Both the position numbers and the translations under genes were made by a program. The notes under the pieces are model-generated. The model saw only the letters and a list, made by a program, of their open reading frames with translations, ran no database searches and was not told the origin of the DNA. Positions 55,967 through 64,000 of a stretch of 64,000 nt of DNA are shown here, one piece after another. Source of the stretch: Straminergon stramineum (Eukaryota; Streptophyta; Bryopsida; Hypnales; Calliergonaceae); assembly GCA_963920665.1 (NCBI GenBank), contig OY987265.1, positions 39,685,001 through 39,749,000 on the forward strand, in the 5' to 3' direction. Each line of letters begins with the position of its first letter. Within the stretch, counting starts at the first letter, position 1.

Positions 55967-58900
55967 CTAGTGAACCACGTCCCTGAGCATTTTCACCACC
56001 TCACGCATTGAAGGACGACTTGTAGGTGTGTAATTGGTGCACAACATCCCCACCTGCAAGACTTGAACCATCTCACTTTGTGAACTTGTCCCGCACTTGG
56101 AGTCTAGGATCTCACACAATCCTTTTGGTGTGAGTGCTCTATTATGAACCCATTGCACTAAGTTTGATCCATCCATGCCTTCTAATGGATCAAAAACATG
56201 TTTTCCAGTCACCAACTCCATTAATACAACGCCAAAGCTGTAGATATCACTTTTCTCTGTTACTCGTGTTCCAAAAGAGTATTCTGCATCCAATGTTCCC
56301 ATCCCAATCACACCACAGTCACACCATTAGAAATCAATTTAGAATGATGATTGACCAATTCCACATCTCCTAGAATTCCACTACCTATTGTAGGCATAGG
56401 TATGGATAGATGAATCCAACTCTTTACCTGGAGGGATGTAGCCCACTGAGCCAGCAACTGAAGACAAGTCAAGCGATGCTAGTGGATCCACCATTTTCGC
56501 AATTCCAAAATCAGCCAAGTGCGCTTCATACTCCAAGTCCACCAAAATGTTGTTTGACTTCACGTCTCGGTGAAGGATTTGTGGAGAGCAATCATGGTGC
56601 AAATACTCCAATCCCTACCAAAATAGAAAATGCAAAATTTAACATTTATTCTTCAGGCACCCACATGCATAAAATCGGCTTCTAATTAATTTAGTCAAGT
56701 AGAAAATGGAGTAGTCACAATTCTAGTTTGGAAGCATGAGAAATTGGCCATAGTGACGAACCGCAGCAGCCCCGACGGCTATCTTGTAGCGTATTTCCCA
56801 AGAGATTGGATTAGCTTTTGGGCCATGCAATAGATCTCCCAAGCTGCCATTGGGCATGTACTCGTACACTAGAAGGTTGTTGCTACCCTTGGTACAACTA
56901 CACAAAAGCTTCACGATGTGTCGGTGACGGATGTTGGCGACTATTTTCAACTGCACTCCATCCAAGTAAGACCCCATACACATCCACAATCAAATTTCCA
57001 CAAGAACAACTACAATTGGAAAGAACTATATTTGTACCTTTGATGAGCAACCAATGGAAATCAAGGGAGGAATTTCCGAACCTCCGTTCCGAAGCCATAA
57101 TCACATTGGCCCTCCTCTTTCTTCACACTCCACAATTTCTTCACAGCCACTATTTCACCGTCACTTAGAGTGACCTTGTACACTTGGCCTGAACCACCAG
57201 ATCCAATTAGATTTTCTTCCTCCAAGGTTGTGACCTCATCCTTGTAATACACTTTATTGTGAAATGACGTCAATGTCCACGAGCTTTCCTCTTCAAGCGA
57301 GTGCAAAACATCCTTCCGTGAGGTACAATTGATGTAGCTTTTGAAAACAAAAACTAACACAACAAACACCACAACACCTAACACCCCCACTAGCACCATC
57401 CATACTTTCTTATTGCCCCCTTTGGATGCCAATTTCGGAGTGAATGAATTGGAGCTACATGAACCCTCCATGCACAAGTGCGGATTTCCAGTGAAGTTCA
57501 CTGTCATATATGTCACTCCATTTCCCTCCATTGGGATGACCCCTGACAAGTTGTTGAAGGCCACATTCAATGTTTTCAAATTCACCATGTCAAAGAGGCC
57601 TACAGGAATGGTTCCTGTGAGGTTGTTCTCAGAGACATCTAAAATACTTATTTTGGTGAGTTGGGCTAGTTCAGCAGGAATGGTGCCATCCAAATGGTTC
57701 ATTGAAAGATCTAACTGAAAAAGCTCAGAGCAATTGCCTAGGCTGGTAGGAATGGCACCATGGAATGAATTGGCACCTAATACAAGTTGGGTCAAGCTCG
57801 ACAAGTTTCCCAACAAGGGAGTAAGGGTTCCGTTGAACCCATTGGAGTTGGCTTGGAACTTGACCAAGCTGGTTTGTCCAATCCCTGCAGGAATTGGGCC
57901 TGAAAATTGATTGTCTTGCACAAACAAGATGGAGAGAGACTTTGCATTTCTAATGCTGGCATCCATACTTCCACTCAAACGGTTCCCGCTCAATTGCATC
58001 CTCACCAAGTTGGCACCTCCCCACAAGCCCGTTGGCATAGGACCCTCCAATTGGTTACCATCTAATCGCAATACGCTTAAGTTTGTGCAATTGCCATATG
58101 TATCAGGAATTGTACCAGTCAATTTGTTTTCATATAATCCAAGGAATTGCAAACTCACATTGTTGCCCCAACAAAGATACGGAGGCACAGGACCTTCAAA
58201 GTAGTTATGCCCCAAGTCCACTTGTTGAAGCAAAGTATTCCTCCCAAGGTCATATGGGATTTCACCAGTCAATTGGTTTTGTTGGAGAAGAAGTATTGAT
58301 AACCATTCCCAGTTAGCAATTTCAAGGGGAATCGGTCCACTTAACTGATTTACACCAAGATCAAGATACTTCAAAAGTGACATGCTCCCTAAGATGGGTG
58401 GGATTTGTCCACTGAAATTATTTAAGCCTATGCTGAGGTGTGTGAGATGTGTCAAATTTGCCAAACTAGCTGGAATCTCTCCGCTAAAGTTGTTTTCCCC
58501 AATATCAAGCCAAGTCAAGCTAACCTTCAATTCTTCTAGGAATGCCAAGTCTCCACTTAAGCTATTAGAAAAAGTAATTACTTGCCAAAGTCTCTTGCAA
58601 TGTGACAAAGAGCTTGGTAGAGGCCCTGTCAATTGATTTTGATAAAGCCACAATATTGTCAAGTTTGGCATGCTTCCGAACATGTCTGGAATGTGGCCAC
58701 TAAGCGAGTTGTTGCCTAGATTGAGTTCTTCAAGATGCATCAAATTCTCAAGAGAAGGAATAGGGCCAATGATGTGGCACCTCTCAAGAACGAGAGTCCT
58801 CAACTTTGTCAATGTCAATAGCCCTGTTGGAAATAGAGATGGTGGGAAATTCACGCCTTGCAAGCGAAGATCCTCCAAGCCCTTCCATAAGCTCACATTT

Positions 58901-59772
58901 GGCCATGGCACCATATTCATGACATCCAAGTCTGAGCCTAACCACAAAACTTTCAAGTTTGGAATGGTGAAGAAGCCCAATAGTAGTGTACCATTCCAAT
59001 TGTTATGTGATAGAGTCAATTCTTCAAGCTTCATCAGTGAAAGAATGGAATCTGGCATTTGGCCTTCAAAGTGGTTCCCACTAAGACGCAAAACTCGCAG
59101 CTCTTGGAGCTCATCAAATTTGTTCTCTATGGTGCCCTCCAAGTGATCTTGCGTTAGGTCCAACACTTCTAGATATTGGAGTTTAGGAAAGTCATTTGGA
59201 AATGTCCCACCAATAAAGGTCCAACTCATATTTAGGTACACCAGCTTGGAACAATTCACGATATCTTTAGGAAAATTTCCACTCAAACTTGTATTTCCCA
59301 CATTCAAGATTGTAAGATTGACAAACTTTGCTGCATGACAACACACTCTATGTCAATCAAGCTAACCTCACCCAAATTCCAAATCCATAGTTTATCTATT
59401 AAGTACACTACTTCAATATCAAAGACACATGATCTAAATAACAAATCCACAACCAAGTCAAAGCCACTTACAAGGAGTGAGGGCGTAAATGTCCCCAGCC
59501 AAGTTGCAGAAAGGGAGAGGAGAAAAGTCCAATACAGTTATGGAACCTTGGGTGCATTTCACACCATTCCACAAACAAGGAGTGTTGTCTGAGGTGTTCC
59601 AATTGCTCAAGCTGTCGTCTACATCCTCCAAAGAATCTTGCTTCCACTTGAACAACACTTGGCCTTCTTCATTGAGACACAACACACAACTAGACAATAT
59701 AGTAGTGTATGCCATGGCCCACAAGAAATAAACCTTGTATAGTTGTCTTCCATCCAAATTCTTTCTCTCCAT
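55967..59772 (-). CDS. LRR receptor-like kinase, subfamily XI (HAESA/CEPR1-like), five exons
   Basis: Inferred minus-strand exons: 59772-59472, 59330-57082, 56950-56762, 56614-56428 and 56283-55967. The four introns are 131-147 bp, all GT-AG, and the frame holds (1,080 codons plus TAG). Hydrophobic N-terminal segment (about residues 13-33) as signal peptide; LRR N-cap with WNGVKC; about 25 LRRs (residues about 105-700); transmembrane segment about 742-766; kinase with IGSGGSGQV (809 on), lysine 831 in VAVKK, HRD 928-930, DFG 948-950, and PPE in the place of APE at 974-976. Being an RD kinase with all key residues, it is probably active at the plasma membrane. Subfamily XI members are receptors for secreted peptides (CEP, IDA, PEP types). 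The early repeats ([10 protein letters not shown]) recall CEPR1/XIP1 best, from memory. The ligand is not predictable from sequence alone. Confidence 0.88.
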
Positions 59773-62200
59773 CTCTAGTTGTCAATGGGTACCTTAGTAA
59801 CACTTGACAACAATGACAATTCCTCACTTAGTCATGATAAGTCTTCAACCCCTTGATGTACTTATTCTTCAAAGTGGGTTTCACTGCAAATGGCTCAAAG
59901 CATCCTCTAATTTCACCTCTCCTTAATCAATAATTTATGCAAAGATCATTGATCACATCATCCTTCTCAGTTGAATTTTTGCAAGTTTTCAAACAAAGCC
60001 TTGTTTCTATTAGGAGCTTGTAAATCTTAAAACCTACATCCTTTGAAGAATTTTACCTTCAAAACAAGACTACATGTTCAAAACATGAAGACACCTTCTC
60101 AAAGCAAATCCCACGAGTACTAACAATGGCAAATAGTCAAAACAATCAAGAAGCAAATAATGCTTGTAATACAAAATTGCACAAAATAGGCATCTAAACT
60201 TTTCAAAAAAGCTTAGAAAAAAAAACCCAACAAACTTGACAATATTGAGTTTCATAAACTAGTGGGCATCATTAGTGGTCAAACCCACATAGCTAGAGAC
60301 CCACTCAATTGTCTAAAGGAGTTTCGTGCTCAAACCAAATAGGCTTATATAACATAAGTAACTAACGAATTCAACATATATCCATGGCTTCCATGATTGC
60401 AGAAAAAGAATTGATAATCCCACTCCTTGCCTTGACACCTAAAGGTTTGCACATCCATAAATGGAATGCACCTTAATCAACCTTAATTGTCATTTTCAAT
60501 CTAACAATGTTTGAGTATTTGATTTAAATTTTTACATTTTTAAATAGTTTAAAAATGTTTCTCATCAAATTATATTTCTCATTCAAAGCTTTGTTTTCAA
60601 TAGAAATTTCGAATTATTCAATTATATATTAAATTTGAAAAATTAAGCTTAATTCTTTATTCAAGGAAAAAAAATTGAATTCCCATAAAAAATGTGAAAA
60701 AATCAATAGCAATAGAAAATAAATTTAGCTGGACAATCGCATTTGACTTAAAGGACATTGGCAAGGGTATTTTAGTTGTAAAATGTAAATAATTAATTGG
60801 TAAATCTTTATAACAATTCCAATGCTATTTGTATCCCCTAAAAATGTTAAAATTAACTAGACAATTTTTATTATATTTACTAATTTATTCTTTTTCTCCT
60901 ACAAAAATTATAACAATGGCAATTTTAAATGAAATATATTGAATATTTTTATAGTAATAGACACTTTATGATATCACATACCAAAAATATAAAATTAATA
61001 TCTAAACACAATTTGAAAGGCTAAATTTACATTAAACATGATATTTGACAATTTTGCAATGGAAAGGTCCATTAGGGGGTTAAAAATATTCTATACAAAT
61101 GTAATAACATAGATTTAGGTCACAAAGTCTATAAGCTACACTTTATTCAATTCCACTACTTCAAAGGTTGAATGACCAAAAACATTTTATGAGATTATTA
61201 GCAAACTGAAGAAAATTGAAAATCAAGTGGTTTTGTAATTGTGACACTCTAATAATTTTTACAAATTTTCAAAGTTGAAAATATAGGATAGCCTATTTTA
61301 AGCATTAGATTAACATTGAATACACCCTTGAAGAAAAAAATATCTCATTCTCATTGGTTGCTTCTAAAAAGTTGGAGTTGGGGGTCATAGAAGTATTCAT
61401 TAAAGGTCCATTTTCGATGTCAAAGAACAAAAGGTGTTGCAATTAGGTGCTCCTACCTTATAATATAAATGAAAGGATATTATCTAACAATACTAACAAG
61501 TTTGATACTAATAAAGTTAAGAAATACAAAAATAATATCAAATACTAACAATGCATTATATGCAAGAGTGATTTATTATATAATTTAATAGAAAAATATT
61601 ATTATCATATTATTTTCATTGACCAAAATACTGAATTGTTGAATTTTAGGGTGTACAATGTCAAGTTCCTTTGCTAATACCATAGCAACCCTTTTGGGAG
61701 GCACCATGAGTCCAAATTGCAACAATTGAGAATTACACATGACCAATCCACAAAATGCCAATAACATTGCAATCTAAACCTAAACTTGAGGACTTGCATA
61801 GTGCACTACTTGATTCCCACAATGCCTTCTTAACTCTACAAATTAGGACATCCCCTAGGATAAATAGTAAAGATTAGCCAAAACACTTGGACAACACAAG
61901 CTTGGTGACAAATATGATACTCTATAGGCCTTTACTCTTACGATTGAAGAGAAAGTAATCAACACCCCAAGCCTTTGTCTATGAAAGTTTACAACTAAAC
62001 CACTTGGCTATGACAAGATTATCTTTAATCACAAATTGCCCTTGAAGACATCCATGGAAAATCCTAGCTAATTAAAACAACCTACATGGACAAGTTGCAA
62101 AAGATGGAGAAATATAATAAAGGATATGAACTAGCTTGAATCAATTTTTAGGCAGAAATATATTTTGCTCCTCACACAATACAGAAAGATGCACAAGGTG
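59773..62200. promoter_or_regulatory. Upstream region of the LRR kinase gene, AT-rich
   Basis: Should include the promoter of the minus-strand LRR kinase. I found no motif I can defend and no other gene. Confidence 0.3.
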
Positions 62201-62209
62201 TAACCCGCA

Positions 62210-62420
62210 CCTATATGTTAGAATTCGCACTATGAAAAGCTTGATTCCCCGATAGGTTCACGGATCTGCAAGACGGAACATCGCCACACATGGTAGTGTG
62301 GGTCGATCACAATCACTTCTCCAATTCAACACTGAAATTCCAGACCACGAACACCTAGGTAGCATGATCTGTAACAGTAGCCGAGGAGACAAAGCTGGTC
62401 TAGACCCTAAGCAAATGATT
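62210..62420 (-). repeat. Diverged duplicate block 1
   Basis: On the minus strand, a stretch ending TTCCGTCTTGCAG, followed by an exon-like segment. It resembles 62720-62930 over about 200 bases (shared words such as CTGCAAGA, ATCACCACA, TAACGCTAG/TAACAGTAG). Confidence 0.4.
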
Positions 62421-62719
62421 CGCATGACACTCTATCACCCTAAAGCAATACTGATTATAAGAACCCAAGTCATTATTGTGGTGCATTACATCTTAACCAC
62501 TTGCCTATGGCAAGGCAATCTTAAATCGGCAAAGTCCTACCCTGCAAAATCTACCCAGCTAATGACGACAACGGAGATCAACAAGTTACAAGTTGCATGA
62601 CAACCGATCAGAACTTGCTTGCCCCAATGTCAAGCGGACTCAATTCTTAGCAAGAATCAATTGATCAAGACACACATCTCAATCCCAACCATACCGACAA
62701 AGATGCAAATGCAGCCACT

Positions 62720-62930
62720 CATACCTTGAGGTGAGAATTTGCACAGAGCTTGCAGGCTCTTTCCCTCAATGGCTTAACAGCTCTGCAAGAGAGAATATCA
62801 CCACAAATTAGTATCGAAGATCGAGCATACCACTTCCGCACACGATAGCCGAAACTCCTAGAACTCCCAGACCACCAAGCCCTAGTGCCCAGAGCGTGAT
62901 GCGTAACGCTAGACAAGGAAACTTGCGACA
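62720..62930 (-). repeat. Diverged duplicate block 2, with a possible 58-nt exon
   Basis: Minus strand: polypyrimidine tract and TCTCTCTTGCAG, then an exon-like segment 62782-62725 coding AVKPLRERACKLCANSHLK, then the donor GTATGAG. The splice signals are good and the segment is open, but the partner exons are not secure. Block 1 is its diverged duplicate. Confidence 0.35.
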
Positions 62931-63328
62931 AGTACTGCAACAACTCATAATATAAGTTGCTCTCGTGCATGCATCTCGGAGAAGGCTTCAATTAATCGGT
63001 AAGCCCAAGAGAGCGGAGACTTCACCTCGATCGACAAGCATCCGGACGACACACCAGTCGAAAATCGCAGGGGAGCCTGAATCCGGCCTTTGAGAGCGGC
63101 AGCAGCAGTCACTGCATTCCTCAGGAATCTCTAGGCCTCTACAGTACTGTATATCCCCCAAGTCAGTCTGTATCTATTCAGCTGAATGGACGCAGTGGTG
63201 GAATTTTCAGGTCAAACCTAGCTATTCGCATTCTTTTGAAGGGGACATACTCTTCTTTTTCCAAAGGGATTGCTGCAAATTTTGCAGCGGGGTGTACGTA
63301 GTATTGAATTACTTACCATCTGCAGGGG

Positions 63329-63694
63329 TCATTCGAAACAATCGAAGAGCGAAGCCCACCGCACCTCCGCGCCCAACGTCAGCTTCTCGACCAGCATCGC
63401 CGCGGTGGTCAAATGAAAACTCTCTAGGGGTTCACAAAAGAACGAAGGAACCAAAATGAGCTCCAAACCACTGTCGGAGGAGGCTGGTGAATTTGATGAG
63501 CGGAAAAGCGAAGAAACACGATGAGCAAGAAAACATAACCTTTCTGCTCCAGAAACTAGCCAGAGCTCATAAACTTCTTGTGCTGCAAAGTGCTCCAATT
63601 GATGGCTGGGCAAGGCCGTACCGTTAATTCCTGCCAGATTCCCTTCCGATTCTCGGAATCGCGCAAATTCTGCTCGCCGAGTCGCCATGGTCAA
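63329..63694 (-). CDS. Possible first exon of an unrecognised gene
   Basis: Minus-strand ORF; a better ATG lies two codons in (MATRRAEFARFRESEGNLAG). The amino-acid composition is balanced, unlike the AT-rich by-products elsewhere. A strong donor (GATG|GTAAGTAAT) lies about 15 bases beyond its stop, so either the ORF is a 5' leader reading or the true coding frame differs. No domain recognised. The exon-like block at 62725-62782 lies downstream in the same direction. Confidence 0.35.
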   Translation of the reverse strand: MTMATRRAEFARFRESEGNLAGINGTALPSHQLEHFAAQEVYELWLVSGAERLCFLAHRVSSLFRSSNSPASSDSGLELILVPSFFCEPLESFHLTTAAMLVEKLTLGAEVRWASLFDCFE

Positions 63695-63739
63695 CTCTAC
63701 AGTAACTTACTGCACGGGCACGTCCTGCGGGATGGGGAT

Positions 63740-63996
63740 TCTGGAATAATCGCCACTGCGCCAGTGTGTTTCAATACACCAATTCTGGACTGCGAATTTA
63801 TTCCATGAAGGAGATCCGCTCTAACGGGAAACCAACTGGAGACTCTGAACCACTCGCCAATGCGCCAGTGTAGGTCCGCACTGGCCGTGTAATATTCCAG
63901 AATGCCACCAATGTTGTAGGTGCACTGACTTTTACCAATGTCTGGTTGCGGGTCTTTGGTAAGGGTATGTTCCCACTGGCGTTTGCTTAACTCCAA
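63740..63996. other. Short palindromes near the window end
   Basis: CACTGCGCCAGTG (63755-63767) is a perfect 5-bp-stem palindrome. The words GCGCCAGTG and CACTGGC recur at about 63860, 63880 and 63976. It lies upstream of the possible gene at 63694. Function unknown. Confidence 0.3.
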
Positions 63997-64000
63997 CTTT

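Overview
The window is nuclear DNA of a land plant with a large, repeat-rich genome. Evidence: spliceosomal GT-AG introns, an LRR receptor kinase of the plant subfamily XI type, a CACTA transposon with the plant terminus CACTACAAGAAAA, two MULE-like transposase copies with SWIM zinc fingers, and telo-box sequences. I cannot place the species; the TE mix would suit a gymnosperm, fern or lycophyte as well as an angiosperm. Most of the window is AT-rich intergenic DNA and transposon debris. A 200-N assembly gap lies at 41788-41987.

Layout. 1-0.5 kb: SINE-like remnant and a long foldback. 1.5-14.1 kb: a cluster of unusual genes, each preceded by a GC-rich degenerate repeat ('type I' leader, built on CCCGCGGTCGCCC): a broken atypical kinase (+), an intact 487-codon 'VDWST-domain' coiled-coil gene (+), a broken VDWST-RING gene (-), and, divergent from it across a two-sided leader, a nine-exon gene (+) ending in a degenerate bacterial-type N4/N6 DNA-methyltransferase fold. 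14.3-24.5 kb: a MULE-like transposase gene (-) split by a 6,098-bp non-autonomous CACTA element with a perfect TAT target duplication. 25-28 kb: fragments, a 67-bp direct repeat and a retroelement fragment. 28.8-29.7 kb: an element with TTAA ends and inverted termini. 28-35.3 kb and 38.6-43.4 kb: two more clusters of the same gene families (kinase, VDWST with a prion-like tail, VDWST-RING) but with a different GC leader ('type II', CGTCCG/CGGACG). 43.6-46.2 kb: retrotransposon-type ORF (-). 46.3-50.5 kb: second MULE copy (+), heavily mutated. 51-54 kb: terminal-repeat copies and debris. 55.97-59.77 kb: an apparently intact five-exon LRR receptor-like kinase (-), the only clear conventional host gene. 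62-64 kb: possible exons of an unrecognised gene, with an internal duplication.

The most unusual content is the recurring set of kinase, VDWST, RING and methyltransferase-like genes, each with its own GC-rich leader. The leader type follows the genomic cluster and not the gene family. Most members carry premature stops, as do the MULE copies and the retro-ORF. Where paralogues can be compared, several of these are TAG codons replacing CAG or CTGG-context TGG, as expected from deamination of methylated CHG cytosines in silenced DNA.
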